From positions 29,113 through 93,112 of the forward strand of contig NZ_BMYW01000003.1 of NCBI RefSeq assembly GCF_014652475.1: a DNA stretch of 64,000 nucleotides, read 5' to 3'. Under the pieces are notes generated by a model that made no database searches, had not been told where the DNA came from, and worked only from the letters and a program-made list of their open reading frames with translations. This DNA is from Vogesella alkaliphila (GTDB lineage Bacteria > Pseudomonadota > Gammaproteobacteria > Burkholderiales > Chromobacteriaceae). This document shows, in pieces, positions 32,008-44,232 of the stretch. The translations under genes were made by a program, and so were the position numbers. The number at the start of each line of letters is the position of its first letter. Position 1 is the stretch's first letter.

Positions 32008-32078
32008 CGTGTCTTTCCGTGTGCTGCCGTGGCAAAACCCCGGAACCGCTTGCCGCGACAAGGTTGGCCGCAAGCCGC
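32008..32078. repeat. 70-base dispersed repeat, copy 2
   Basis: This copy matches 7,243-7,312. The gene-free stretch 31,878-32,310 holds it, two GGTTGGCCGC motifs (about 31,944 and 32,061) and the leader of hemL; nothing else is recognisable. Confidence 0.7.
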
Positions 32079-32310
32079 CATCGCGCAGCCGAACGCTGCG
32101 TTTCTGCCCGGTGGTGGCCTTGCGCGGCGATTTGCCGGACAATCCTGCGTCGATAACAGACGCCTGCACAGGGCGCACGCTTCTGGATACAGGTCAACGC
32201 CGCGAGTCGCGCGCTGCCGTATCGTGACCGACAGGATTTTGCCGGGCTGCCACGGGCGGCCCGTTGCCCATTAGCCAGCGCGGCGTGCGACGCCGCCAGA
32301 AAGGAAAACG

Positions 32311-33588
32311 ATGTCCCGCAATCTCGAACTGTTTGAACGTGGCAAGCAAGTGATCCCCGGCGGCGTCAATTCGCCGGTGCGTGCCTTTGGCCAGGTCGGC
32401 GGTACGCCGCGCTTCGTCAAGCGCGCCGAAGGTGCGTATTTCTGGGATGCCGACGACAAGCAGTACCTGGACTACGTCGGCAGCTGGGGCCCGGCCATCC
32501 TCGGCCACGCCCACCCCGAGGTGGTGAAGGCGGTGCAGGACGCGGCCGTCGGCGGCCTGTCCTTCGGCGCACCGACCGAGGGCGAGGTCGAGATCGCCGA
32601 GGAAATCTGCAAGCTGTTGCCGTCGGTGGAGCAGGTGCGGCTGGTGTCCTCCGGCACCGAGGCGACGATGACGGCGATTCGCCTCGCGCGCGGCTTTACC
32701 GGCCGCGACCTGATCGTGAAGTTCGAGGGCTGCTACCACGGCCACTCCGACAGCCTGCTGGTCAAGGCCGGTTCCGGCCTGTTGACCTTCGGCAACCCGT
32801 CCTCCGGCGGCGTGCCGGCCGACTGCACCAAGCACACGCTGGTGCTGCAGTACAACGACGTGCAGCAGCTGGCCGACACCTTCAAGGAGCTGGGCGACCA
32901 GATCGCCGGCGTGATCCTGGAGCCGATCGCCGGCAACATGAACCTGATCAAGCCGTCGGCCGAGTTCGTGCAGGCGCTGCGTGCGCTGACCGAGCAGTAC
33001 GGCGCGGTGCTGATCTACGACGAGGTGATGACCGGCTTCCGCGTGGCGCTGGGTTGCGCGCAGGGCCTGCACGGCATCACGCCGGACCTGACCACGCTGG
33101 GCAAGGTGGTCGGTGGCGGCATGCCGCTGGCGGCCTTCGGCGGCCGCGCCGACATCATGGGCAGGATCGCGCCGCTGGGTAACGTGTACCAGGCCGGCAC
33201 GCTGTCGGGTAATCCGCTGTCGGTGGCCGCCGGCCTCGCGACGCTGCGCCTGATCCAGCAGCCGGGCTTCCACGACACCCTCGGCCGCCGCAGCGCGCGC
33301 CTGGCCGCCGGCCTCGCCGACGCCGCGCGCGACGCCGGTATCGCCATGACCACCGACAGCGTCGGCGGCATGTTCGGCTTCTACTTCAGCGACACGGTGC
33401 CGGCCAGCTACGCCGAGGCGACGCGCTGCGACATCACCCGCTTCAAGGCCTTCTTCCACGCGATGCTGGACGAGGGTGTGTACCTGGCGCCGTCGGCCTA
33501 CGAGGCCGGTTTCATCTCCATCGCCCACACCGACGAGCTGGTCGAGCAGACCATCTCCGCCGCACGCCGTGCGCTGAGCCGCGTATAA
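32311..33588 (+). CDS. hemL: glutamate-1-semialdehyde 2,1-aminomutase HemL
   Basis: HemL isomerises glutamate-1-semialdehyde, the HemA product, to 5-aminolevulinate with PLP/PMP. The PLP lysine is Lys265 in [18 protein letters not shown], and the N-terminal [11 protein letters not shown] and [10 protein letters not shown] segments are typical. At 425 residues it is full length. An AGGAAA ribosome site precedes the ATG. Together with HemA and HemJ, this window encodes three heme-pathway steps. Confidence 0.98.
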   Translation: MSRNLELFERGKQVIPGGVNSPVRAFGQVGGTPRFVKRAEGAYFWDADDKQYLDYVGSWGPAILGHAHPEVVKAVQDAAVGGLSFGAPTEGEVEIAEEICKLLPSVEQVRLVSSGTEATMTAIRLARGFTGRDLIVKFEGCYHGHSDSLLVKAGSGLLTFGNPSSGGVPADCTKHTLVLQYNDVQQLADTFKELGDQIAGVILEPIAGNMNLIKPSAEFVQALRALTEQYGAVLIYDEVMTGFRVALGCAQGLHGITPDLTTLGKVVGGGMPLAAFGGRADIMGRIAPLGNVYQAGTLSGNPLSVAAGLATLRLIQQPGFHDTLGRRSARLAAGLADAARDAGIAMTTDSVGGMFGFYFSDTVPASYAEATRCDITRFKAFFHAMLDEGVYLAPSAYEAGFISIAHTDELVEQTISAARRALSRV

Positions 33589-33607
33589 TCTTGCCCTGCC
33601 CAAGGTT

Positions 33608-33642
33608 GGCCGCATGCCCTTGACCGGGTGTGCGGCTTTTTT
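33608..33642 (+). terminator. terminator of hemL
   Basis: GCCGCA...TGCGGC arms with an inner GCCC/GGGT stem and a T-run. The left arm is part of a GGTTGGCCGC motif. Confidence 0.7.
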
Positions 33643-33668
33643 GTTTTTGTATTTCCCGATCGCCGCCA

Positions 33669-36600
33669 ATGACCGATTTGTTTGCCGCCCACACCATTGA
33701 TCAACTCGCACCGGCGCATCTGGCCGTGCTGCAGGCGCTGGCCTTGCTGCCGGCCGGCGAATCCAGGCCCAACCTGCTGACGCTGCTGCAGCTGAACCTG
33801 ATCCGCGACGAGCAGGGCAAGGCGGTGAACAATGACAAGCTCGGCGAGATCCTCGGCGATCTGGAGCACCAGGGCTGGATCGTGCGCACCGCCGGCCTGC
33901 CCTACCGCATCGCGGCGGGCGCGCGCAATACCGTGCTGCTGCAGCTGCTGCACGACCGCCAGGAGCGCACCGCGTGGGACGAGCTGCTCACCGAGCACCT
34001 GTCGATGTCGCCGGCGGCGCGCGGCAAGCCGGACCTCGCGCTGATCCAGCTGCGGCTGTGGCTGGCGATCCTGCACGGCCAGGTCGGCGCGGCGCAGGAC
34101 TGGCTGCAGCGCTACCAGCAGGCGGCGGCGCTGCACAGCGGCAGCCTGCCGCAGGCGCCGTTCAAGCGCCTGTTCGCCAACGCCGCCGGGCGCCAGCTGT
34201 TCGACCAGCTGGTCGACGACATCCAGGTGCTGCTGCTGCTGGACTACCTGCCGGAGGCCAACTACCGCTTCGACACCTTCCGCGAGGGCTACCGCTACGC
34301 GCTGTCGCGGCTGGACGACGGCTACCGCGACTGGGACCAGCTCACCAGCCTGTTGATGCTGCAGTTCCTGTGGCGCGGCGACATCCAGCGCCTGCTGCAG
34401 GAGGCCGCCGCCGGCGAGGGCTTCGCCATCAGCAGCCTGTTCTTCCTGCACACCGTGTCCGGCCGCTACGGCGAGGCCCTGGCCACGCTGCAGCAGTGGC
34501 TGGATGAGCTGAAGGAGCAGACGCAGAAGCGCAAGATCGAGCTGCCGGCCGACCTCAACGCCTTCCACTGCATCGCGCTCCTGGGCAGCCCGGACAGCCC
34601 GCAGCGCAGCAGCGCGCTGAAGCAGGCGATCAGCAGCGGCATCCGCCAGCACTTCGGCCACAGCTACTACGTGCTGCAGCATCTGGTGCTGCAGCACGAG
34701 GGCGGCGCCATCAGCAACAACCTGACCCTGCCGGACGCCTCGACGCTGGCCGGCCTCGACGGCCTGCTGCTGGCGCTGGCGATGTACTGGCTGGACGTGA
34801 AGCAGGCGCGCACGCCGCAGTGGCAGGCGGCGCTGCAGAATTTCCGCGAGCAGATGCAGGACGAGGGCTACCTGTGGGTGGCCGCCGAGCTGGACGCGCT
34901 GCTGGCGGCGCAGTTCGGCCTGCCGCGGCAGCAAGCAGACTGGCACAAGCAGTACCGGCTGAAGCCGCTGCTGGAGGCGTTCCAGCGCCAGGAGGCGTGG
35001 CAGCAGGCGCTGCACGCGCTGCGCCAGCTCGGCCCCAACAAGAGCGAGAGCCGCAGCGCGGCGGCGCAGGGCCAGACGCGGCTGGCGTGGCTGCTCAGCG
35101 CCGGCGCCCACGGCGTGATGCTGGAAGCGCGCGAGCAGAAGCGCTCGGCCAAGAACCAGTGGAGCCGCGGCCGCACCGTGTCGTGGCGCCGCCTGTTCGA
35201 CGGCGGCGACGACCTCGACTACCTGCTGCCGCAGGACCAGCAGATCATCAAGGTGCTGCGCGCGCAGCACGAGCACCACTACCACGCCAGCAGCATCTAC
35301 GAGATCGACGCCGAGAAGGCGCTGCCGCAGCTGATCGGCCATCCGGCGGTGTACTGGAGCGACGCGCCGGATGTCGGCATCGACATCGTTGCCGGCAGCG
35401 TGGCGCTGCAGCTGCAGGAGAGCGGCGAGCAGATCCGCATCAAGCTGGTGCCGGGCAAGATCGCGCCGGACAGCGAGATCGTGTGGGACAAGGCGACGCC
35501 GACGCGGCTGGCGGTGTACAGCATCAGCAAGGAGGTGCGCCAGATCGCCACCATCCTCGGCAAGGAGCTGACCGTGCCGCGCGCGGCCAAGGCGCAACTG
35601 CTGGAGGCGGTGCGCGACATCGCACCGCTGGTGCCGGTGCACACCGACATGCCGGAGCTGGCGGCGCACATCGACAGCGTGCCGGCCGACGGCCGCATCT
35701 ACGCCCACCTGCTGCCGCTGAGCGAGGGGCTGCGCCTGCAGCTCTTGGTGCGGCCGCTGCCGGGCGGCAACTGGTGCAAGCCCGGCGCCGGGCTGGAGAA
35801 CATCGTCGGCGACATCGACGGCAAGGCGATCCAGACCCGCCGCAACCTGAAGAAGGAACAGAAGGCGCTCAAGAGCGTGCTGGCCGCCTGTCCGCTGCTG
35901 GCCGCCAGCGACAATGACGGCCAGGAGTGGCTGCTGGCCGAGCCGCAGGCGGCGCTGGAAGTGCTGTCCGAGCTGCAGGCGCTGGACAGCGCGCTGCTGG
36001 AGTGCGTGTGGCCGGAGGGCGAGCGCCTGCGCATCAAGTCGCGCCGCGGCCTGACGCAGCTGAGCCTGGGCATCCGGCAGCAGGGCGACTGGTTCGTGCT
36101 CAACGGCGCGCTGAAGCTGGACGACGGCCGCGTGCTGCAGCTGCGCGAGCTGCTGGAGCTGATGCGCGAGGCGCCGGGGCGCTTCCTCAAGCTCGGCGAC
36201 GACGACTGGCTGGCGCTGACCGAGGCGATGAAGAAGCGGCTGGAAGAGCTGGCGCTGCTGGCCGACCACGTTGGCCGCGACGGCCTGCACGTGTCGGCGC
36301 TGGCCGCCGCGCAGCTGGGCGAGCTGGCCGGCGAGGTCGGCGACTTCGACGCCGACGACGCGTGGCTGGCGCAGGCCGAGCGCCTGCAGTCGCTGCAGGC
36401 GTTCCAGCCGCAGCTGCCGTCCACGCTGCAGGCCGAGCTGCGCGACTACCAGCGCGAGGGCTACGACTGGATGGCGCGGCTGGCGCACTGGGGCGTCGGC
36501 GCCTGTCTCGCCGACGACATGGGCCTGGGCAAGACGGTGCAGACGCTGGCGCTGCTGCTGGCGCGCGCGCCGGGCGGGCCGCAGCTGGTGGTGGCACCGA

Positions 36601-37793
36601 CCTCGGTGGCGCTGAACTGGCTGTCGGAGGCGGCGCGCTTCGCGCCGACGCTGAAGGTGCGCCCCTACCACCAGTTCCGCTCGCTGGTCGACCTGGGGCC
36701 GCTGGATCTGGTGGTGGTCAGCTACGGCCTGCTGCAGCAGGACGCCGCCGCCTTTGCCGCCATCGAGTGGCAAAGCGTGGTGCTGGACGAGGCGCAGGCG
36801 ATCAAGAACGCCGGCACCAAGCGCGCGCAGGCGGTGATGGACCTGCAGGCTGGCTTCCGCCTCGCCGCCAGCGGCACGCCGGTGGAAAACCACCTTGGCG
36901 AGCTGTGGAGCCTGTTCCGCTTCCTCAACCCCGGCCTGCTCGGCAGCCAGGAACGCTTCGCGCAGCGCTTCGGCAACCCGATCGAGCGCGGCGACAAGGG
37001 CGCGAAGAAGGCGCTCAAGGCGCTGATCCAGCCCTTCATCCTGCGCCGCACCAAGACCCAGGTGCTGGACGAGCTGCCGCCGCGCACCGAGATCACGCGC
37101 AAGGTGCCGCTGTCGGCCGACGAGCTGCACCTGTACGAGGCGATGCGGCAGCAGGCGGTGGCCAAGCTGGACGAGCTGCAGGGCGCCGACGGCAAGCAGA
37201 TGCAGGTGCTGGCCGAGATCACCAAGCTGCGCCGTTTCTGCTGCCATCCGCAGCTGGTGCTCAAGGACAGCACCATCGCCGGCAGCAAGCTGGCGGCGTT
37301 TGCCGACATCGCCGACGAACTGCTGGAAAACGGCCACAAGGCGCTGGTGTTCAGCCAGTTCGTCGACCACCTGTCGCTGGTGCGCCAGCATCTGGACGCG
37401 CGCGGCGTCGCCTACCAGTATCTGGACGGCACCACCCCGGCCAAGGCGCGCAAGGAGCGCGTCGACGCCTTCCAGCGCGGCGAGGGCGACATCTTCCTGA
37501 TCAGCCTGAAGGCCGGCGGCACCGGCTTGAACCTGACCGCGGCCGACTACGTGATCCACCTCGACCCGTGGTGGAACCCGGCGGTGGAAGACCAGGCCTC
37601 CGACCGCGCCTACCGCATGGGCCAGCAGCGGCCGGTGACCATCTACCGGCTGGTGGCGGAGCACACCATCGAGGAGCAGATCGTGGCGCTGCACGCGGCC
37701 AAGCGCGACCTGGCCGACAGCCTGCTGGAGGGCGGCGACGTCAGCGCGCGGCTGGATTCGGAGGCGCTGCTGGCGTTGCTCAAGGGCGTCTGA
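33669..37793 (+). CDS. large SNF2-family helicase-related protein
   Basis: The 1374-residue protein has an uncharacterised alpha-helical N-terminal half (about 1-900) and a C-terminal SNF2 motor: Walker A in DDMGLGKT (949-956), DEAQ box (1040-1043), SGTPVENHLGELWSLFRFL, and the helicase C-terminal domain with KALVFSQFVDHL, SLKAGGTGLNLT and YRMGQQRPV. SNF2 proteins remodel protein-DNA complexes with ATP; bacterial ones of this size lack a fixed role. The start at 33,669 is preferred over 33,630 because the extra residues are unrelated. Confidence 0.92.
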   Translation: MTDLFAAHTIDQLAPAHLAVLQALALLPAGESRPNLLTLLQLNLIRDEQGKAVNNDKLGEILGDLEHQGWIVRTAGLPYRIAAGARNTVLLQLLHDRQERTAWDELLTEHLSMSPAARGKPDLALIQLRLWLAILHGQVGAAQDWLQRYQQAAALHSGSLPQAPFKRLFANAAGRQLFDQLVDDIQVLLLLDYLPEANYRFDTFREGYRYALSRLDDGYRDWDQLTSLLMLQFLWRGDIQRLLQEAAAGEGFAISSLFFLHTVSGRYGEALATLQQWLDELKEQTQKRKIELPADLNAFHCIALLGSPDSPQRSSALKQAISSGIRQHFGHSYYVLQHLVLQHEGGAISNNLTLPDASTLAGLDGLLLALAMYWLDVKQARTPQWQAALQNFREQMQDEGYLWVAAELDALLAAQFGLPRQQADWHKQYRLKPLLEAFQRQEAWQQALHALRQLGPNKSESRSAAAQGQTRLAWLLSAGAHGVMLEAREQKRSAKNQWSRGRTVSWRRLFDGGDDLDYLLPQDQQIIKVLRAQHEHHYHASSIYEIDAEKALPQLIGHPAVYWSDAPDVGIDIVAGSVALQLQESGEQIRIKLVPGKIAPDSEIVWDKATPTRLAVYSISKEVRQIATILGKELTVPRAAKAQLLEAVRDIAPLVPVHTDMPELAAHIDSVPADGRIYAHLLPLSEGLRLQLLVRPLPGGNWCKPGAGLENIVGDIDGKAIQTRRNLKKEQKALKSVLAACPLLAASDNDGQEWLLAEPQAALEVLSELQALDSALLECVWPEGERLRIKSRRGLTQLSLGIRQQGDWFVLNGALKLDDGRVLQLRELLELMREAPGRFLKLGDDDWLALTEAMKKRLEELALLADHVGRDGLHVSALAAAQLGELAGEVGDFDADDAWLAQAERLQSLQAFQPQLPSTLQAELRDYQREGYDWMARLAHWGVGACLADDMGLGKTVQTLALLLARAPGGPQLVVAPTSVALNWLSEAARFAPTLKVRPYHQFRSLVDLGPLDLVVVSYGLLQQDAAAFAAIEWQSVVLDEAQAIKNAGTKRAQAVMDLQAGFRLAASGTPVENHLGELWSLFRFLNPGLLGSQERFAQRFGNPIERGDKGAKKALKALIQPFILRRTKTQVLDELPPRTEITRKVPLSADELHLYEAMRQQAVAKLDELQGADGKQMQVLAEITKLRRFCCHPQLVLKDSTIAGSKLAAFADIADELLENGHKALVFSQFVDHLSLVRQHLDARGVAYQYLDGTTPAKARKERVDAFQRGEGDIFLISLKAGGTGLNLTAADYVIHLDPWWNPAVEDQASDRAYRMGQQRPVTIYRLVAEHTIEEQIVALHAAKRDLADSLLEGGDVSARLDSEALLALLKGV

Positions 37794-37936
37794 GCGCGGT
37801 GGCGTCGGCCTGCCGGCGCCACCATGCATCCGGCATTGCCCTTGCTTGCGCTGGATCAAGTCGGGGCGTGCCGGCCGGCGTAGCATGAAGTCGACAGCCT
37901 GTTTCAGGCGATAAACCAGCCACAAGGAGCCTGCCC

Positions 37937-38161
37937 ATGTTTCCCGAATTCCGCGACCTGATTTCCCAGCTGAAAACCGAAGACAGCCGCTTCAGCCGCC
38001 TGTTCGACAAGCACAACGAGCTCGACCAGCAGATCAAGAACATGGAGGCGCACATCGTCCCTGCCACGCCGCTGGAGATCGAGACCCTGAAAAAGGAAAA
38101 GCTGCAGCTGAAGGACGAGCTGTACGTGATCCTGAAGGAGGCCTCGGTCAGCGCCGGCTGA
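37937..38161 (+). CDS. YdcH family protein (DUF465)
   Basis: The 74-residue coiled protein begins MFPEFRDLISQLKTED and contains HNELDQQIKNME and LKKEKLQLKDELY, the usual DUF465 pattern. Function unknown. AAGGAGCC precedes the ATG, and a strong terminator follows. Confidence 0.92.
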   Translation: MFPEFRDLISQLKTEDSRFSRLFDKHNELDQQIKNMEAHIVPATPLEIETLKKEKLQLKDELYVILKEASVSAG

Positions 38162-38176
38162 GTGCGGCCGGAAATG

Positions 38177-38207
38177 AAAAAACCGCCTGATGCGCAGGCG
38201 GTTTTTT
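38177..38207. terminator. bidirectional terminator
   Basis: A 13-base stem (38,177-38,189 with 38,195-38,207) with an A-run before and a T-run after. It separates the YdcH gene from the convergent gene at 38,225. Confidence 0.88.
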
Positions 38208-38224
38208 TATGGCCGGGCGGTGGC

Positions 38225-38506
38225 CTAGCCGGCCAGGGCCGCCAGCAGCGCGTCCGGCTGGCTGTGGCCGTCCAGCAGCAGGCGGATGCGGTTGAAGGTG
38301 GTGCTGGCCAGCTGCGGGTGCTTGGCGAACGGCACCAGGCCGTCGTGCGGCCAGCCGGCGGCCAGCAGCACCTGCTTGCGGAAGCTGCTGCCGGCGACGC
38401 CGCCGCCGCCCATCTGCATCAGCTGCTGTTCGATCAGCACGTGCGGAAACGGGGTGCGGCGCAGGGTGCTGAAGTGATCCGGGTGTACTGCTTCGTCAAA
38501 GGCCAT
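38225..38506 (-). CDS. small hypothetical protein
   Basis: The 93-residue protein has no membrane segment or known motif; it contains a GGGGVAGSSFRKQVLLAAGW stretch. An AGGAGCAG ribosome site precedes the ATG and a terminator follows the stop, so it is probably a real single-gene unit. Family not recognised. The 321 bases between it and pckG hold one GGTTGGCCGC motif (38,591) and presumably both promoters. Confidence 0.6.
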   Translation of the reverse strand: MAFDEAVHPDHFSTLRRTPFPHVLIEQQLMQMGGGGVAGSSFRKQVLLAAGWPHDGLVPFAKHPQLASTTFNRIRLLLDGHSQPDALLAALAG

Positions 38507-38827
38507 GTCTGCTCCTTGTTTGGCTTGTCATTGTCATCGCATTGAACACGCGATGGCCGCCGCCGGCAAGTGTTGTCGTCGTCGCACGCTTGCGGCCAAC
38601 CTTGTGCGGCGCTGGTGGATGTAGTTTTACGCTTACGTAAGCCGGGGCTTGCGTCACCGTGTTTTCCCTGTTTTTTTGTTTTTCGTGCAACAAATCCCTG
38701 TTTCCGGCGCAAAAACTTGGTGTTGTTTGCGTTGTGACAGGCGGCGGCGAACCTCGCCGACTACAAATCGGCGACAATGGCGGACTCGGTTGTCCCCCTC
38801 TGTCCATCCCTGTTGTCGAGGTTTGTC

Positions 38828-40651
38828 ATGTCGCTGCAAGCACCGTCCTATATTCAGCATTCCGAACTCATCGCCTGGGTTGCCCGCGTGGCCGCCCTGA
38901 CCAAACCGGCCGCCATACACTGGGTGGACGGTTCGGCCGAAGAAAACGAGCAGTTGCTGGCGCAAATGGTCAAGGCCGGGACCCTGACCCGCCTCAACCC
39001 GGCCAAGCGCGCCAATTCCTACGCCGCCTTCTCCGACCCGTCCGACGTGGCGCGGGTGGAAGACCGCACCTATGTCTGCAGCGCGCACAAGGCCGACGCC
39101 GGCCCCAACAACAACTGGATGGCGCCGGACGAGATGCGCGGCACGCTGAACGGCCTGTTCGACGGCTGCATGGCCGGCCGCACCATGTACGTGATCCCGT
39201 TCAGCATGGGCCCGCTGGGCAGCCCGATCGCCCACATCGGCATCGAGATCACCGATTCGCCCTACGTGGTGGCGTCGATGCGCATCATGACGCGCATGGG
39301 CCGCGCGGTGTACGAGGTGCTGGGCAAGGATGGCGACTTCGTGCCCTGCGTGCACTCGGTGGGCGCGCCGCTGGCCGCCGGAGCGGCCGACAAGCCGTGG
39401 CCGTGCAACCCGGACACCAAGTACATCGTGCATTTCCCGGAAACGCGCGAGATCTGGTCCTACGGCTCCGGCTACGGCGGCAACGCGCTGTTGGGCAAGA
39501 AGTGCTTCGCGCTGCGCATCGCCTCCACCATGGGCCGCGAGCAGGGCTGGCTGGCCGAGCACATGCTGATCCTGGGCGTGGAAAGCCCGCAGGGCGAGAA
39601 GTCCTACGTCGCGGCGGCCTTCCCCAGCGCCTGCGGCAAGACCAACTTCGCGATGCTGATCCCGCCCAAGAGCTACCACGGCTGGAAGGTCAGCACCGTC
39701 GGCGACGACATCGCCTGGATCAAGCCGGGGGCCGACGGCAGGCTGTACGCGATCAACCCGGAAAACGGCTACTTCGGCGTGGCGCCGGGCACTTCGGTGA
39801 AGTCCAACCCCAACGCGATGGCGATGCTGCACGAGAACGTGATCTTCACCAACGTGGCGCTGACCGACGACGGCGACGTGTGGTGGGAAGGCATGAGCAA
39901 GGAGGCGCCGGCGCACCTCACCGACTGGCAGGGCCAGGACTGGACGCCGGAGATCGCGAAAGCGACCGGCCGCAAGGCGGCGCACCCGAACGCGCGCTTC
40001 ACCGTGTCGGCCCAGCAGTGCCCGTCGCTGGACGAAGCGTGGAACGACCCGGCCGGCGTGCCGATCTCGGCCTTCATCTTCGGCGGCCGCCGCTCCTCCA
40101 CCGTGCCGCTGGTGTTCCAGGCCGCCGGCTGGGCCGAGGGCGTGTACATGGCGGCGACCATGGGCTCGGAAACCACCGCCGCCGCCTTCGGCGCGCAGGG
40201 CGTCACCCGCCGCGACCCGTTCGCGATGCTGCCGTTCTGCGGCTACCACATGGGCGACTACTTCCAGCACTGGCTGGACATCGGGCAGCGCGTCAGCCAG
40301 GCGCCGGGCATCTTCTGCGTCAACTGGTTCCGCACCGACAAGGACGGCAACTTCCTGTGGCCGGGCTTCGGCGACAACATGCGCGTGCTGGAGTGGATCG
40401 TCGGCCGCGTGCAGGGCCGCGCCGAGGCAGTGTCCGGCCCGCTGGGCTGGGTGCCGGAACACGGCCACCTGAACTGGGACGGGCTGGACGAGGTCACCGC
40501 CGAGCGCTTTGCCGCGCTGATGGCGCTGGACCACGCCACCTGGCAGCACGAGCTGGCGGCGCACGACGAGTGGTTCGCCAAGCTGGCCGACCGCCTGCCG
40601 CCGGCCCTGGCGGCGCAGCGTACCCGCCTCAGCGCGGCGCTGACCGCCTGA
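38828..40651 (+). CDS. pckG: phosphoenolpyruvate carboxykinase (GTP)
   Basis: The 607-residue enzyme converts oxaloacetate and GTP to PEP and CO2 in gluconeogenesis. It has the GTP-type active site: the P-loop with the hyper-reactive cysteine SACGKTNF (Cys269), the substrate loop [21 protein letters not shown] and the C-terminal [10 protein letters not shown]. The ATG at 38,828 starts the conserved region; 38,777 is an unlikely alternative. A terminator hairpin lies at 40,670-40,699. Confidence 0.97.
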   Translation: MSLQAPSYIQHSELIAWVARVAALTKPAAIHWVDGSAEENEQLLAQMVKAGTLTRLNPAKRANSYAAFSDPSDVARVEDRTYVCSAHKADAGPNNNWMAPDEMRGTLNGLFDGCMAGRTMYVIPFSMGPLGSPIAHIGIEITDSPYVVASMRIMTRMGRAVYEVLGKDGDFVPCVHSVGAPLAAGAADKPWPCNPDTKYIVHFPETREIWSYGSGYGGNALLGKKCFALRIASTMGREQGWLAEHMLILGVESPQGEKSYVAAAFPSACGKTNFAMLIPPKSYHGWKVSTVGDDIAWIKPGADGRLYAINPENGYFGVAPGTSVKSNPNAMAMLHENVIFTNVALTDDGDVWWEGMSKEAPAHLTDWQGQDWTPEIAKATGRKAAHPNARFTVSAQQCPSLDEAWNDPAGVPISAFIFGGRRSSTVPLVFQAAGWAEGVYMAATMGSETTAAAFGAQGVTRRDPFAMLPFCGYHMGDYFQHWLDIGQRVSQAPGIFCVNWFRTDKDGNFLWPGFGDNMRVLEWIVGRVQGRAEAVSGPLGWVPEHGHLNWDGLDEVTAERFAALMALDHATWQHELAAHDEWFAKLADRLPPALAAQRTRLSAALTA

Positions 40652-40669
40652 CCAGCGTTTTTTGCTGCA

Positions 40670-40701
40670 CAAAACGGCTGCCCGCGGGCAGCCGTTTTTG
40701 T
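40670..40701 (+). terminator. terminator of pckG
   Basis: A 14-base perfect stem (40,670-40,683 with 40,686-40,699) with a T-run. Confidence 0.85.
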
Positions 40702-40841
40702 TTGCGGCCAACCCTGGCCGGCTGCGCTACAGTGCGATAAAGACGTTGCGCATTGCTACGCTTAACGCTATTGTCATTGTCCGATTTTATAACCTGTACT
40801 GGCATAACCTTGCTGTTATGTCGGGAAAAGGAGTGTTCTTT

Positions 40842-42701
<1,860 letters not shown>

Positions 42702-42717
42702 GCGCGGCACAGACGGC

Positions 42718-42742
42718 AACGGCGGGGTTTCCCCGCCGTTTT
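42718..42742. terminator. bidirectional terminator
   Basis: A 10-base stem (42,718-42,727 with 42,731-42,740) and T-runs lie between the convergent ABC exporter and Sel1 genes. Confidence 0.8.
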
Positions 42743-42754
42743 GCATGCCGCGGC

Positions 42755-43399
42755 CTACAGCGCCTGGCCGCTGATCTGTCTTGCCAGCTCGATCGCCTTC
42801 AGCGTGGCGGCGACATCGCCCTGCACCCCGGCCTTGGCGTACCAGCGGATCGCGCTTTCCAGGTCGCGGCGCACGCCGTGGCCGAACTCGTACATGCTGG
42901 CGATCAGGTATTGCGCGCCGGCGTCGCCCTGCTCCGCGGCCTTTTCATACCAGTAGGCGGCGCGGGCGTAGTCCTGCGGCGCGCCGCGGCCGAGGAAGAA
43001 CTGGGTGCCCAGGTCGATCTGCGCCACGATCAGGCCGTGGTTGGCCGCACGGTCGAACCAGTAGGTGGCGCGCGTCAGCGACTTGGGCACCGCGTCGCCG
43101 TTCTCGTACAGGATGCCCAGCGCGTGCTCGGCCTGCGGCAGCTCTTTCTCCGCGGCGCGGCGCAGCCAGTACAGCGCCTTGGGCTTGCTGGTGGGCACGG
43201 CCTCGCCACGCCAGTACAGCATCGCCAGGTTGAAGGCGGCGACCCGGTCGCCGGCGCCGGCCGCTTCCTCGAAGTGCTGGCGCGCGCTGGCCAGCTTGCC
43301 GTCGCGGTAGTCCTGCCAGCCGGGCACCGGCGGCGGCTCGGCGGCCAACGCGGGCGTCGCGCCCAGTATCAGGCACAGCATCAAAGACAGATGTCGCAT
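42755..43399 (-). CDS. secreted Sel1-repeat protein
   Basis: The 214-residue protein has a signal peptide (MRHLSLMLCLILGATPALA) and about four Sel1 tetratricopeptide-like repeats (such as ALYWLRRAAEKELPQAEHALG and AAYWYEKAAEQGDAGAQYLIA). Sel1 proteins are periplasmic scaffolds; the partner is unknown. It is 32 bases downstream of the solute-binding-protein gene on the same strand and could be co-transcribed with it. Confidence 0.9.
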   Translation of the reverse strand: MRHLSLMLCLILGATPALAAEPPPVPGWQDYRDGKLASARQHFEEAAGAGDRVAAFNLAMLYWRGEAVPTSKPKALYWLRRAAEKELPQAEHALGILYENGDAVPKSLTRATYWFDRAANHGLIVAQIDLGTQFFLGRGAPQDYARAAYWYEKAAEQGDAGAQYLIASMYEFGHGVRRDLESAIRWYAKAGVQGDVAATLKAIELARQISGQAL

Positions 43400-43431
43400 G
43401 GCGTTCCCCTTCCTGTCCGGAGCGGGTGCGC

Positions 43432-44181
43432 TTACAAGCCCCAGCGCCGGTAAATGGCGTCCAGCTTGCCGGCACGCTGCAGGCGCTGCAGCGCGCTGGC
43501 GAAGCGTTGGGCCCGCGCGCTGTCGCCCTTGGCGAAGGCGACGTAGCGCGGCATTTCCACCAGCGGGCGCGGCAGGATGCGTACCTGCTGCTCGGCCCGC
43601 TGTTCGCGCACGAAGTGCATCAGCTGCAGGCGGTCGCCGACGATGATGTCGATGCGGCCGGCCAGCAGCATGGCGACCAGCTGGCGCGGGTTCTGCGCGC
43701 TGCTGTCGCGCACCAGCTCGAAGCGGTCGAAGGCGCCCTCGTAGGCGTAGCCGTTGACCTGGCCGACGACATAGGGCCGCAGGTCTTCCAGCCGGTGCCA
43801 GTCGGCCAGCGGGATCTTGCGCGTGGTCATGAACACGGTGGCGCCGCTGCGCAGCGGGCCGACCAGCTCGTACTGCGCCTTGCGCTCCGGGGTGCCGGCG
43901 AACTGGAACGCCATCTCGGCGTCGCCCAGCGCCAGCATCTGCTTCACCCGCGCCCACGGATACAGCCGTAGCTGGTACTCGATGCCGGCCTCGCGCAGCA
44001 CCGCCTGCACCACTTCCACGTCCAGCCCGCGCGGCTGCCGGTCTTCGCCGTACTGGAAGCTGTACGGCGCGAACTGCTCGTCGCCGACCACACGCCAGCC
44101 GTCGGCCAGCGCCGGCAGGGCCGTACCCAGCAGCAGGCAGAACAGCAACAAGCGCCCAGGCATCTCCGACCGTATCCTCAT
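43432..44181 (-). CDS. periplasmic solute-binding protein (amino-acid type), orphan paralogue 4
   Basis: The 249-residue protein has a signal peptide (LLLFCLLLGTALPALA) and a family 3 fold (APYSFQYGEDRQPRGLDVEVVQAVLREAG, AMLLAGRIDIIVGD). It is a fourth SBP in this window without a permease or ATPase beside it. An internal ATG at 44,163 is possible. It lies upstream of the Sel1 gene. Confidence 0.87.
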   Translation of the reverse strand: MRIRSEMPGRLLLFCLLLGTALPALADGWRVVGDEQFAPYSFQYGEDRQPRGLDVEVVQAVLREAGIEYQLRLYPWARVKQMLALGDAEMAFQFAGTPERKAQYELVGPLRSGATVFMTTRKIPLADWHRLEDLRPYVVGQVNGYAYEGAFDRFELVRDSSAQNPRQLVAMLLAGRIDIIVGDRLQLMHFVREQRAEQQVRILPRPLVEMPRYVAFAKGDSARAQRFASALQRLQRAGKLDAIYRRWGL

Positions 44182-44232
44182 CTCATGCTAGACCATGGCC
44201 GGCACGATGGCCGCGTCCGCTGGCGGCCGCAT

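Noticed and set aside
33498-37925. Open frame of 1475 residues on the minus strand
   Set aside because: It mirrors the SNF2 gene and has the Q/H/A/R-rich composition typical of antisense frames in high-GC DNA.
43432-44181. Amino-acid ABC transporter operon
   Set aside because: No permease or ATPase gene lies beside it; the neighbour is a Sel1 protein.
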